64,000 bases of DNA from Lachnospiraceae bacterium. GTDB lineage: Bacteria > Bacillota > Clostridia > Lachnospirales > Lachnospiraceae. The translations under genes were made by a program, and so were the position numbers. Below the pieces are notes generated by a model. That model was given only the letters and a program-made list of their open reading frames with translations, was not told the DNA's origin and ran no database searches. The stretch's first letter is position 1. Every line of letters begins with the position of its first letter. The DNA is taken from contig JAQXJP010000035.1 in the NCBI GenBank assembly GCA_029008875.1, positions 248,001 through 312,000 of the forward strand. Direction: 5' to 3'. Below, piece after piece: positions 1 through 8,034 of this stretch.

Positions 1-1051
1 GATTGATAACATCAATCAAAATTATTGGCATTATCAAAATCACAATAAAAGGGAAAACCATCAATGTATAGATATCCTTTTCCTCGCATACAACAAACAT
101 CATATTTATCACTAATGGTAACAGGGCTAGGAAAAACATATATAGAACTTTTACAATTCTGTCCATAATTTTTATAAACATGAACGCAACAGAAACTATA
201 ATTGTAATTAGAAAAGCAATTCGAAATACTGTATTTTCTGTCAACCCGTAATAATCTGAAATAAATGATTGAAAAAAGACTCTGTAACTATGGGTAATTC
301 TCTGAAGCCAATTGCCAATTGCCAATTTACCAGCACTATTTATCCCCTTATAATCCGTCATTTCTGTATGTGTTATAAACAGCATCATTTTGTTTGCTAT
401 ATAGTAAAAAAGTCCCCCAACGACGGCAACCGCTAAAAAAAGTACCACTCTTTTCAAGACAAGCTGATAGGATGAATTTTTGCATAAGGAAATCAGATAA
501 AGAAGCAGTAATCCCAGAATATACCCAACATATGCTTGATAAATGCCCATTGAACATGCCAATAAAATTGCTGATACTAAAAAACAAAACCTTTTTTCCC
601 CTTTTGTAGCTAATAATACTGACAAACTTCCAAGGAAAATACCAAAACAATAAAATGGAGATAAAAACATAAAAGCCAGTGTTACAGGTATTACTGGAAA
701 ACTCATAAATAAAAAAATCACTAAAACCTGGTTAACTCTATTTTTTACATCATATGTTAATAATATGCATACAACAGATGCTGACAGGCACACAATTGAA
801 ATAACTCCGTACAACCATTGCGCGCTATAGATTCCCATTATCTTTTTTGTCAAATACATCAAAATAAAATAGAACCATCTTCCAAATGTTACATTTCCGC
901 CTCCACCAAATGGACAAGATGCTTCATCATAGTTAATCAGTTTATTTGTCAGAATGTACATATGCACAAAAAGCCCTGTCAAAAAAGCAATTAAAAAAAG
1001 TTGGCAAATCTTCTTCCAATTCTTATCTATTTCAATGAATTTTGCCTGCAT
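1..1051 (-). CDS. GtrII-like (glucosyltransferase II) multi-spanning membrane protein, C-terminus beyond the window
   Basis: An uninterrupted reading frame runs from an ATG at 1051 to the left edge (350 codons) and is partial. A GAGGAGG ribosome site lies about 5 bases before the ATG. The N-terminus has one hydrophobic segment, then a loop with NYDEASCPFGGGG and FGRWFY, followed by roughly eight more hydrophobic segments. An acidic first loop after TM1 plus GRW is the pattern of the Glucos_trans_II (GtrII) family. These are polytopic GT-C type enzymes that add sugars from polyprenyl-phosphate donors on the outer face of the membrane. It is the last visible gene of the leftmost minus-strand block. 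Donor and acceptor cannot be read from the sequence. Family call fairly sure, function inferred. Confidence 0.7.
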   Translation of the reverse strand, partial: MQAKFIEIDKNWKKICQLFLIAFLTGLFVHMYILTNKLINYDEASCPFGGGGNVTFGRWFYFILMYLTKKIMGIYSAQWLYGVISIVCLSASVVCILLTYDVKNRVNQVLVIFLFMSFPVIPVTLAFMFLSPFYCFGIFLGSLSVLLATKGEKRFCFLVSAILLACSMGIYQAYVGYILGLLLLYLISLCKNSSYQLVLKRVVLFLAVAVVGGLFYYIANKMMLFITHTEMTDYKGINSAGKLAIGNWLQRITHSYRVFFQSFISDYYGLTENTVFRIAFLITIIVSVAFMFIKIMDRIVKVLYMFFLALLPLVINMMFVVCEEKDIYTLMVFPFIVILIMPIILIDVIN

Positions 1052-1347
1052 GGTAATCCTCCTCTTTTGTCGGTAAAATTTAATCCATCACATTTATCTG
1101 TGGTACTCCAAAGCACCGCCACATAATCATTAAGGAATTAATAAGCCAAAGATATTGGGGAGATAGGGCGTCGATGACATGGACAAGATGTGTACCATAT
1201 CAGCGATAGACACAACTTATAACTCCACTCTATAATCCCCACACGCAAAAGATCCAACCTATTCCGTGCCATATCCCACTAGTTAACATCCGCAATAACA
1301 AATTAATACAGGTTCTTAGATTTCCTCCTTTCTAGAATATTTATCCT
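1052..1347. other. Gene-poor gap of about 300 bp
   Basis: This gap between the UDP-glucuronate 4-epimerase and the GtrII-like gene has no intact gene. Its right half holds a degraded MBOAT acyltransferase fragment, listed separately. The left half (1052-1229) contains only the ribosome site of the next gene; I see no convincing promoter or terminator in it. Confidence 0.6.
1230..1335 (-). pseudogene. Remnant of an MBOAT-family O-acyltransferase
   Basis: Read on the minus strand, this stretch encodes about 34 residues ending at a TAG (1230-1232). It includes NLRTCINLLLRML followed by SGIWHGIGWIFCVWG. MBOAT acyltransferases (AlgI, DltB, PatA relatives) carry a very similar segment, NL..(hydrophobic)..SGLWHGA.W.F..WG, around their catalytic histidine; here the WHG codons are at 1263-1271. 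No in-frame start and no continuation after the stop were found, so this is a fragment of a lost gene. An intact enzyme would have O-acylated an exported glycan. The match is short, so confidence is moderate. Confidence 0.5.
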
Positions 1348-2421
1348 TTATAAGTAGAAATCTCTATACCATTCTGCAAATTTCCGTAATCCCTCACGTA
1401 GCGGAGTCGACGGCTTAATTCCAAAATCCCGCTCCAGCGCGCTTGTGTCTGCATAAGTCACCGGAACATCCCCCGGCTGCATAGCAACAAGTTCTTTATG
1501 TGCCTCAAAATCATAATCTTCGGGAAAAACTTTTGCCCGTACCAGTTCCTCCTGAAGTATTTGCACAAACTCCAACAAATTCTCCGGATGATTATTACCA
1601 ATATTATAGATGGCATACGGAGGTATTGGCAAACCGTCCTCTCCAACCTCCTGTTTCGGTGGAGACTGCATCACACGGATTACCCCTTCCACGACATCGT
1701 CAATATAGGTAAAATCGCGCTTGCAATTCCCATAATTAAAAATTTGTATCTTCTCACCTTTTATCATTTTGTTAGTAAAACTAAAATAAGCCATATCCGG
1801 TCTGCCGGCCGGCCCATAGACTGTAAAGAATCGTAGTCCAGTAGACGGAATGTTATAGAGTTTGCTATAGGCATGGGCCATTAACTCATTGGATTTCTTT
1901 GTGGCTGCATACAGAGATACCGGGTTGTCTACTTTATCCTCTGTAGAATATGGCACTTTCTTGTTGGAACCGTATACTGATGATGAAGATGCATATACCA
2001 AATGCTGTACTCCATGATACCCGTCATCTGCCACATCATAACTGTGCCTACATGCTTCCAGAATATTATAGAATCCTATCATATTGCTCTGAATATAGGC
2101 GTCTGGGTTGGTAATACTATACCGCACCCCAGCTTGGGCAGCAAGATTTACCACAATGTCGGGTTTAAATTCCACAAACAACTGATTCACTAATGATGGA
2201 TTTGAAATATCCCCTATAACAAAACTATAAAAAGAATTTGGGTGTTTTCCAAATTCTTTTTCGATTTCTATTAGCCGCCATTTCTTTATGTTTACATCAT
2301 AGTAGTCATTTAGATTATCCACTGATAAAATCTGTATCTCATCTATATCCTTTATCAACTTAAGCACAAGATTACTTCCTATAAAACCAGCACCGCCGGT
2401 CACCAAGATTCTTCTCACCAT
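1348..2421 (-). CDS. UDP-glucuronate 4-epimerase (extended SDR)
   Basis: Predicted cytoplasmic enzyme of 357 residues interconverting UDP-glucuronate and UDP-galacturonate. It has the NAD-binding GGAGFIG at residues 9-15, SSSSVYG at 145-151 and the catalytic Y171xxxK175. The block LRFFTVYGPAGRPDMA and RDFTYIDDVVEG are typical of the CapI/GAE branch rather than plain GalE. The start is supported by GGAG 7 bases upstream, and it shares one base with the stop of a 26-codon ORF before it (TGATG). Its substrate could come from the Ugd-type dehydrogenase at 47978-49159, linking the two ends of the locus. Confidence 0.88.
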   Translation of the reverse strand: MVRRILVTGGAGFIGSNLVLKLIKDIDEIQILSVDNLNDYYDVNIKKWRLIEIEKEFGKHPNSFYSFVIGDISNPSLVNQLFVEFKPDIVVNLAAQAGVRYSITNPDAYIQSNMIGFYNILEACRHSYDVADDGYHGVQHLVYASSSSVYGSNKKVPYSTEDKVDNPVSLYAATKKSNELMAHAYSKLYNIPSTGLRFFTVYGPAGRPDMAYFSFTNKMIKGEKIQIFNYGNCKRDFTYIDDVVEGVIRVMQSPPKQEVGEDGLPIPPYAIYNIGNNHPENLLEFVQILQEELVRAKVFPEDYDFEAHKELVAMQPGDVPVTYADTSALERDFGIKPSTPLREGLRKFAEWYRDFYL

Positions 2422-2501
2422 CAGATTTCTCCGTTTTGTCCAATAGTTCCAGTCCCATTTACAATATGAACCCCCACATAATTATGTCTGACCTTTTTCA
2501 T
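2421..2501 (-). CDS. 26-codon ORF translationally coupled on both sides
   Basis: A tiny frame starts with an ATG overlapping the stop of the HAD-YhcH gene (ATGA, 2498-2501). It ends with a TGA sharing its last base with the ATG of the epimerase gene (TGATG at 2421). The peptide begins MKKVRHNYVG and ends GTIGQNGEI; the middle reads VHIVNGTGT. I do not recognise it. The double stop/start overlap suggests ribosomes pass through it, either as a coupling leader or as the tail of a lost gene. It has no ribosome site of its own beyond the end of the preceding gene. Whether the peptide has a function is unknown. Confidence 0.4.
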   Translation of the reverse strand: MKKVRHNYVGVHIVNGTGTIGQNGEI

Positions 2502-3388
2502 TTAATTTTTACTTTAATAACCATTTTTTTTACGTTTTGCCTTACACTATCGGTAGCAATACAAGGCCTATGTACATCCTCCGGACGAAAAATCAAAAAT
2601 TCTCCATCCTTAATTGTGCGGTATCTTCCCACACAATTACCGGCATAAAATGTTACGTCCTTATTTGTATCATATATTTCTGACACAACTACTCTGTTCC
2701 TTTCTGTAACTTCTATCGTTTCAGTTCCGGAAATCATATATTGAATATCAATATACTTCTCATGTGATTCAAAACGTGTGTTATCATAGCTTCTTGTCTC
2801 ATAGGAATCTACATTTGCATATATCCTATCACCATTGATTTCGATCCTACCATCATTCAGTTCTTTTCCTCTGTTTGCTTCTAAAAAAGCAAATGCTTCT
2901 TCCATCTGTGGCCTGGAAATGAGCTCCAGATAATCAATAAAATCACGAACCGCACCTGCTCCACCATTTTTATCAGAGACAAAATCAACAATAGATTTCA
3001 CCTTTTCTACTGCATCTGCGGGACAAGCGGTCAATCCGCACAGCTTCATACTCTCTAAATCATTCAGGTCATCCCCCATGTATGCGACCTGATTACCCGT
3101 AACAGAAAATAGTTCCATTACTTCACGAAGCTTTGAAACTTTATCTGATACGTCCTGATATATATGCACAATCTTTAGTTCCTTACAGCGGTTTACTAAT
3201 ATATCTGATTTTCTACCGGTTATTATTACCGGAGTAATTCCCAGCACCGGTAGAACATTTGCTATTCCATATCCATCCTTAATATCGAATGCTTTCATCA
3301 CTTCCCCGGTTATTCCCATATATACTTTTCCATCTGTCAATGTGCCATCTACATCTAATATGAGAATTTTAATATTCTTAACCGCCAA
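2498..3388 (-). CDS. Fusion of KdsC-type HAD phosphatase and YhcH/NanQ-type sugar anomerase
   Basis: A 296-residue two-domain protein. Residues 1-165 are a small cap-less HAD phosphatase of the KdsC/ulosonate-phosphate type, with DVDGTLTDG at 12-20, ITGRKSD at 56-62 and GDDLND at 105-110. Residues 166-296 are a YhcH/YjgK/YiaL (DUF386) domain, with FESHEKYIDIQY at 206-217 and FRPEDVHRPC at 267-276 supplying likely metal ligands. YhcH (NanQ) is known as a sialic acid anomerase. The fusion fits removal of phosphate from a ulosonate phosphate and anomer supply to a CMP-transferase. It starts with TTG, chosen because GGAGG lies 7 bases upstream. Neighbours at 4147-6385 encode the aldolase and cytidylyltransferase. 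Confidence 0.85.
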   Translation of the reverse strand: MAVKNIKILILDVDGTLTDGKVYMGITGEVMKAFDIKDGYGIANVLPVLGITPVIITGRKSDILVNRCKELKIVHIYQDVSDKVSKLREVMELFSVTGNQVAYMGDDLNDLESMKLCGLTACPADAVEKVKSIVDFVSDKNGGAGAVRDFIDYLELISRPQMEEAFAFLEANRGKELNDGRIEINGDRIYANVDSYETRSYDNTRFESHEKYIDIQYMISGTETIEVTERNRVVVSEIYDTNKDVTFYAGNCVGRYRTIKDGEFLIFRPEDVHRPCIATDSVRQNVKKMVIKVKIK

Positions 3389-3480
3389 CTCTCATCCTCC
3401 TTTATTCAAGTCTGTATGATCATTTAAGTATTGTCTGACATATATGCATCTTTATATTAAGAAAAGGGTGGATATCATCT

Positions 3481-4119
3481 CTAGATAAACAAGATATTAT
3501 TCTGCAAATCCGTGATTGTGCTAATCGAAACATAATCAATATTTTTTCTATTTATTCTTCCATATCCGTATGAGGCAAAGATAAATTCATACCCTGTTGC
3601 CTCTGCCGCATCATAATCAGATTGCGTATCCCCTATCATAAAAAACTTATCTCCACAATTTTCTTTCCGAATTGCATGAAGCATTTGTTCCTTCGTATAG
3701 CACCCTCCCCTACCTACATAGTATATACTACTAAATAATTGCATAAAATCAAATATATGCATTATTGCATCTACCTGTTGCTTTGTTTTCATTGTAGCAA
3801 CATGTAATTTTGCACCACTTTCTCTCAAATAATTCAACGTCTTTGATGCTCCGTAATATGCATGCGTTTTTGCAATGTATTCTTCAATATATATCTTGCG
3901 ATACCGATTCACTGCATTATCTAATTCTTCTCCAGTCAATCCTAATTCTTCTGAAAAACACACTTTTACCGGAGGCCCAATATATTTCATCGCATCCAAA
4001 GGCTGAATACTATCTCCCCCATATTCCCCGATTACTCTATTCAATACCGCAATTATGTCTTGTGCTGAATTAAGCAGTGTTCCATCAAGATCGAATACTA
4101 AAATACTGTTTTCCCTCAT
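3481..4119 (-). CDS. HAD-superfamily hydrolase, phosphoglycolate-phosphatase (Gph) type
   Basis: A cytoplasmic HAD phosphatase of 212 residues with the nucleophile motif FDLDGTLL near residues 9-16, a helical cap and the acidic motif GDTQSDYDAA near residue 165. I place the start at the ATG at 4119, which has AAGAGGAAAGG just before it. The GTG at 4134 has no ribosome site. It lies 27 bases after the aldolase fusion gene and before the HAD-YhcH fusion, so the cassette carries two phosphatases. A plausible role is dephosphorylation of an intermediate or precursor of the CMP-sugar made here. The substrate is not readable from the sequence. Confidence 0.8.
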   Translation of the reverse strand: MRENSILVFDLDGTLLNSAQDIIAVLNRVIGEYGGDSIQPLDAMKYIGPPVKVCFSEELGLTGEELDNAVNRYRKIYIEEYIAKTHAYYGASKTLNYLRESGAKLHVATMKTKQQVDAIMHIFDFMQLFSSIYYVGRGGCYTKEQMLHAIRKENCGDKFFMIGDTQSDYDAAEATGYEFIFASYGYGRINRKNIDYVSISTITDLQNNILFI

Positions 4120-4146
4120 GCCTTTCCTCTTCACTAGTAAACAAAA

Positions 4147-5709
4147 TTATTGCAAGATGCTTGTCGTCAAGAATTCTATTTCTGCATATTCTGACAGATT
4201 AGAAATTAATTTTTTCATTTCACTGTTCATTTGCTTAATATCACATTTTCTAATATTGATAGTCATATCATTATTAATATAATTATCATCCATGTTATAT
4301 GAATAACCATCAATTCCAGCTAACCAGATTTTTTTTGCCTTTGAATCGACCAAGTATTTTAGCAACATCATCCCGGCATTATCCGCAATGAGTTCAAAGT
4401 CATTCATTAACATAGTATAATCTAGCCTATGTTGTACTTTTGAATCGTCTATATTCGACGTTACAATCAACTTTTGGTAAGGTTTTTGCTTCATTTCATG
4501 ATATCTACGGACATTACTAACAAAAATATAATCCACATCCAAGTAGCTATAAATAAAATTTAAACTAAATGCAATTACCGAATGCTCTCTCGCAAATTGG
4601 CATACTTTCTCTCGTTCAACCTCCGCGCTTCTTCCCGGTCCAATAATTAATATTTCCTTTCCTTGCCAGGATTTAATTAACTTATCACTATCCTCCAAGC
4701 CCTTTCCTAAATATTCAAGATATATGTCTTTTATATATTCCTTGTCAAATTCCCACTTCTTATCCGAATCCATTAGTGCAAAAATATCGGAAATGTTTTG
4801 AAGTGTTAATTTATTTTTCTCCTCCAAAAAGCTGGCATAATTAGGATGAATATTATACGTTCCAGACAAGTAATTCGCCAAGGAGTATCCCCAATAATTT
4901 TCTTCGTAAAATCTATTTAATATTTCATCAATTGTTTTCAGCACGAAATCTATTTTATAGCTTTTTCCACAGGAACAATTAAGATGTTCCATAAACAATT
5001 CCGTATTAAGATTTCCTGCTCCTCTTCCCATTCCGAAAACACTTGAATCAATCAATAATTCACGATTAGTCTGCATCCCAGTTAATACTTGTGCGTTTGA
5101 TAGAGCAAGCTGAAGATTATTATGTCCATGAAAACCAATAATTACGGAATCACTTAGGTTCTTTTCAACCATATAAAACAGATGCAAGAGTTGTTTTTGT
5201 TTCATAGAGCCAAAACTATCTACTATATAAAAAGCATATGGTTCAACTATATTGGCGTCTTCTATCAATTGTATAAATTCTACATCCGAATAGTTCAACG
5301 TAACCATTGGCTGCATAAAAAGCAAATAACCTTTTTCCTTTATTTTTTTACATTCTTCAAGAGCCTTTTCTCTATCCTTTTTATGAAAAGCCAATCTTAT
5401 TCCATCAATACTTGTTTTACTGCGTTCAGGAAGATTATCTATATTATACTGTCCAAAATTAATCATACAGACAACTTTGCTTTCTCCTTTAGAACTTGGT
5501 AAAACCTTCTCCAAATCAGATATTTGGCAAAACAATGATCTATCGGAATCCCCCTCTACTTTTTCATGTAGATATCCGCATTCAATTATTTCAGTCCCTG
5601 CTTGTACCAGATTATCAATGATGGTTACTATATTATGAAAGCCAAACTTCCATTCATTACAGTACCCTCCATCACGCAAAGTACAATCCAAAAGTTGAAC
5701 AGTTGCCAT
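4147..5709 (-). CDS. DRE-TIM (HMGL-like) aldolase fused to a GT42/DUF115-like C-terminal domain
   Basis: A 520-residue two-domain protein. Residues 1-330 form an HMGL-like TIM barrel with DCTLRDGG at 8-15, the metal motif HGH at 194-196 (GFHGHNNLQ) and GMGRGAGNLNTE at 226-237, as in 4-hydroxy-2-oxovalerate aldolases. Residues 350-520 form a Rossmann-like domain with IIGPGRS at 355-361, IVTSN near 415 and WLAGIDGYS at 462-470. That pattern is shared with DUF115/GT42 proteins such as the Cst sialyltransferases. Predicted role: aldol formation of a 3-deoxy-ulosonic acid, with the C-terminal domain possibly transferring or binding the activated sugar. It follows the cytidylyltransferase by 22 bases. 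A second copy lies at 34489-36084. Domains are sure; the reaction is inferred. Confidence 0.75.
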   Translation of the reverse strand: MATVQLLDCTLRDGGYCNEWKFGFHNIVTIIDNLVQAGTEIIECGYLHEKVEGDSDRSLFCQISDLEKVLPSSKGESKVVCMINFGQYNIDNLPERSKTSIDGIRLAFHKKDREKALEECKKIKEKGYLLFMQPMVTLNYSDVEFIQLIEDANIVEPYAFYIVDSFGSMKQKQLLHLFYMVEKNLSDSVIIGFHGHNNLQLALSNAQVLTGMQTNRELLIDSSVFGMGRGAGNLNTELFMEHLNCSCGKSYKIDFVLKTIDEILNRFYEENYWGYSLANYLSGTYNIHPNYASFLEEKNKLTLQNISDIFALMDSDKKWEFDKEYIKDIYLEYLGKGLEDSDKLIKSWQGKEILIIGPGRSAEVEREKVCQFAREHSVIAFSLNFIYSYLDVDYIFVSNVRRYHEMKQKPYQKLIVTSNIDDSKVQHRLDYTMLMNDFELIADNAGMMLLKYLVDSKAKKIWLAGIDGYSYNMDDNYINNDMTINIRKCDIKQMNSEMKKLISNLSEYAEIEFLTTSILQ

Positions 5710-5731
5710 AACAGTCCCTTTCCCCCAATTA

Positions 5732-6385
5732 TTATCTATTAATAATATTCATCTTTATTGCATTTGCAATTTCAAAATCAACCGGATTATTTATATCTAT
5801 TGCTTCAATTTCACTCACTTCCAGCAAATATGGGTTTTGACCTATTCTGCGCCGCATTTCTTGAATAACCGTTTTTGTGTATACATATAATCCAGTGGTC
5901 TCAATATATATTGGTTTTAAATCTTGTGTTCGAGGAATATGTTCAATCACGTAGTTTAAAGGTTTACCGTCTTGCCACATAAAGTCTTGCATCTTCTTAA
6001 CTGCAACTGCAGAGTCATACTGACCTTCTTTTACTATTCTAATACCTTCATCAATTGTTCCAGCCGTCTGAAATGGAGCCGTTGCATGTGCCAAAACATA
6101 TATATCCGCATCCACTTCTGTAGAAAAAGTATAAAACATGTCATTTACATCAGCTTGTGCCGAATCGAATTTTTCATCCCGTTTTAAATAATGTACATCA
6201 GGTAGAAGATACCCCTTAATATCTTCTTTGCTACAATAAACATATATTTCATCAACCTCACGTGCTTCTTTCAGTGATTGCAATATACAGTGAATTAGAG
6301 GCGTTCCATCATCAAAACATTTTGTGTTCTTCCCCGGTGTTCTTTCATTATTCATTTTTATCGGGACAAAGGCTACTGTTTTCAT
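5732..6385 (-). CDS. CMP-ulosonate (acylneuraminate-type) cytidylyltransferase
   Basis: A 217-residue cytoplasmic nucleotidyltransferase that should activate a ulosonic acid with CTP. FVPIKMNNERTPGKNTK at the N-terminus is a variant of the (I/V)PARxxSxRxPxKN signature of NeuA/PseF enzymes. The metal-binding region DIYVLAHATAPF (near 93-104), and the C-terminal EVSEIEAIDINNPVDFEIA, are also typical of the family. Arginine in the usual PAR site is replaced here, so substrate choice may be unusual. It is the first gene of the left cassette, with a candidate promoter about 150 bases upstream and a long leader. The aldolase, HAD and HAD-YhcH genes follow on the same transcript. Confidence 0.82.
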   Translation of the reverse strand: MKTVAFVPIKMNNERTPGKNTKCFDDGTPLIHCILQSLKEAREVDEIYVYCSKEDIKGYLLPDVHYLKRDEKFDSAQADVNDMFYTFSTEVDADIYVLAHATAPFQTAGTIDEGIRIVKEGQYDSAVAVKKMQDFMWQDGKPLNYVIEHIPRTQDLKPIYIETTGLYVYTKTVIQEMRRRIGQNPYLLEVSEIEAIDINNPVDFEIANAIKMNIINR

Positions 6386-6401
6386 ATTAATACTCTCTTT
6401 C

Positions 6402-6416
6402 TGTCGTTTTACGACA
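6402..6416. promoter_or_regulatory. Small inverted repeat in the leader of the left CMP-sugar cassette
   Basis: TGTCGT-TTT-ACGACA is a perfect 6-bp inverted repeat with a 3-base loop. It lies 17-31 bases before the ATG of the cytidylyltransferase gene. On the minus strand it lies just upstream of the ribosome site, so it could be an operator or a small RNA hairpin affecting initiation. Short perfect repeats also occur by chance. Confidence 0.3.
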
Positions 6417-6531
6417 TTTATTAAAAACTATCAATTAACAGACACTTCTAGCAGATACTTCTTGTGTGCCCAGCTAAAAATATGAACATATATTTTTGCA
6501 GGCTTTTTCTGCACGAATTGCATTTACATTT

Positions 6532-6559
6532 ATTATATATCATATTCCAGTATTCCAAA
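6532..6559 (-). promoter_or_regulatory. Candidate sigma-A promoter of the left CMP-sugar cassette
   Basis: On the minus strand a perfect -10 TATAAT occupies 6532-6537. Upstream, TTTGGA (6554-6559) lies at a 16-base spacing and is a weak -35. It would fire towards the cytidylyltransferase gene with a leader of about 140 bases. The -10 is good, the -35 poor. Confidence 0.45.
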
Positions 6560-6616
6560 AGTCCAAAATATGTTTTTTATTAAATATTTTAGGGAAAATA
6601 ACCCCACAAAAATCTC

Positions 6617-6645
6617 TCGACAAATAAAGCAAAAAATAGTACAAT
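6617..6645 (+). promoter_or_regulatory. Sigma-A promoter of the pyruvyltransferase gene
   Basis: TCGACA (6617-6622) and TACAAT (6640-6645) are separated by exactly 17 bases, each one mismatch from consensus. The expected start point is near 6652, giving a short leader to the TTG start at 6679. Confidence 0.65.
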
Positions 6646-6678
6646 AGCCTAAAATTCTGTACCGAAGGGAGAATTAAT

Positions 6679-7965
6679 TTGAAACGCATTTTAGTTTATA
6701 CCTCAATTGTTCCGATGGGCGAATATGATATATGGGGAACTATTGACTATTCCCAATTGTATCAGGTAAATAAAACCTACTACGATGGAAAATGCAGAAA
6801 TACCGGAAACAAGGTTTGGATGCAAGGTATTATTTCAGAGTTATCTACACCTGAAAACCAACTTGTTTACTATGACCCCAAAATGACTTTTGAACAGATT
6901 AATGCTAATTTTGACATGGTCTTATTTTCAACTGCAAATTTGTTTTGCAGAAAATTTCTCGATGAAATGGAAGAATATTCTTCCTTTTTCAGCGAAATAA
7001 AAATCCCAGTATTTGTAATTTCGTGTGGTGCACAAGCTAATTCTTATGATGATTTGCATAATCTTTGTGCTGATATACGCAAACCTGCAACAAAGTTCAT
7101 TGATACAATTTATAATACAGGTGGTGAATTTGGACTGCGTGGTTATTTTACAAAAGAAGTTTTTGATTGCCTTATGTCGAATACTGCTGTTGTAACAGGA
7201 TGTCCTTCTCTTTTTCAGAATGGTAGAACCTTAAAAATTAGCGAAGAAAAGTTGGATTCTCATCTTATAAAACCCGTTTTTAATGGTTCTCTCCCATTTA
7301 AAAATGATGTTTTCAAGGAATATCCTGACAGCATATATATAGATCAAAATTTTTATTTTAATGAACTTTACGCTCCAAGTTTTTGGGATAATATTGAAAT
7401 TAGTAACCATGGTATTTATCAATTGATAAAAAAGTATAAACTACAATACTTAAATTTGTTAGTATCTAATCGTCTCAAACTTTTTGTAGACATTCCAGAA
7501 TGGCGTTCTTTTCTACAACAAAATGGTTATAATTTATCACTAGGCTCGCGGATTCATGGAAATATAATGGCACTACTAAGTGGAATTCCTGCTATAATTT
7601 ATGCGCAAGATACCCGAACTAGAGAAATGGCAGAATTTTATAATATCCCGTATTTCCTTCCTGAACATAAATTCCAAAAGTCCGTTTATGATATTTATCA
7701 AAATGCCGATTTTCGCAAATTTAATTTAGAATTTAGCAGTAAATATGATGCCTTTGAGAATTTCCTAATTCAGCATGGCATAGTTGAAAAAATGAATACA
7801 GATAATATATTCTGGAGTAAACAAGCGCCTATAAAATATCCAAATGAGTCAGACCCTGTAAAAGAAGAAATTGCTTCCGCTTTACGCAAGCATCCGTTTC
7901 TTTACTCTTCTATGAACAGTTTTATTATTCTCGATGAGAAAATCCGATGGAAACTAACTCATTAG
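6679..7965 (+). CDS. Polysaccharide pyruvyltransferase family protein
   Basis: A 428-residue protein of the CsaB/WcaK-like polysaccharide pyruvyltransferase family, which adds ketal pyruvate from phosphoenolpyruvate to glycans. Visible family features are an N-terminal KRILVYTSI strand, VISCGAQAN near residue 115, VVTGCPSLF near 175, and the C-terminal LSLGSRIHGNIMALLSGIPAIIYAQDTRTREMAEFYNIP block near 290-330. The start is TTG, supported by AAGGGAG 7 bases before it. It is one of only two plus-strand genes. It has its own promoter and a hairpin after it, so it forms an independent unit between two minus-strand blocks. The PEP-pyruvyl role is inferred from the family. Confidence 0.8.
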   Translation: MKRILVYTSIVPMGEYDIWGTIDYSQLYQVNKTYYDGKCRNTGNKVWMQGIISELSTPENQLVYYDPKMTFEQINANFDMVLFSTANLFCRKFLDEMEEYSSFFSEIKIPVFVISCGAQANSYDDLHNLCADIRKPATKFIDTIYNTGGEFGLRGYFTKEVFDCLMSNTAVVTGCPSLFQNGRTLKISEEKLDSHLIKPVFNGSLPFKNDVFKEYPDSIYIDQNFYFNELYAPSFWDNIEISNHGIYQLIKKYKLQYLNLLVSNRLKLFVDIPEWRSFLQQNGYNLSLGSRIHGNIMALLSGIPAIIYAQDTRTREMAEFYNIPYFLPEHKFQKSVYDIYQNADFRKFNLEFSSKYDAFENFLIQHGIVEKMNTDNIFWSKQAPIKYPNESDPVKEEIASALRKHPFLYSSMNSFIILDEKIRWKLTH

Positions 7966-7978
7966 TACACTCGTGTTG

Positions 7979-8016
7979 TAGGGTATGGTTGCGAAACTGT
8001 GAGATTCCATACCCTA
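7979..8016 (+). terminator. Hairpin between convergent genes
   Basis: TAGGGTATGG (7979-7988) pairs perfectly with CCATACCCTA (8007-8016) around an 18-base loop, between the ends of the pyruvyltransferase and PIG-L genes. The tract after it on the plus strand is moderately T-rich but not a clean run. It may end plus-strand transcription or stabilise both mRNA ends. Confidence 0.5.
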
Positions 8017-8034
8017 GATTTGCTTTCCATATTC

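Noticed and set aside
1235-1290. Promoter for the GtrII-like gene inside the MBOAT remnant (TTGGAT, 17 bases, TATAGA)
   Set aside because: The -35 matches only half of consensus and the leader would be long; too weak to list.
5732-6385. Assigning the cytidylyltransferase as a true CMP-Neu5Ac synthetase with a sialic acid pathway
   Set aside because: No NeuB (PEP-dependent synthase) or NeuC epimerase is present, and the PAR motif is altered; a broader ulosonate call is safer.
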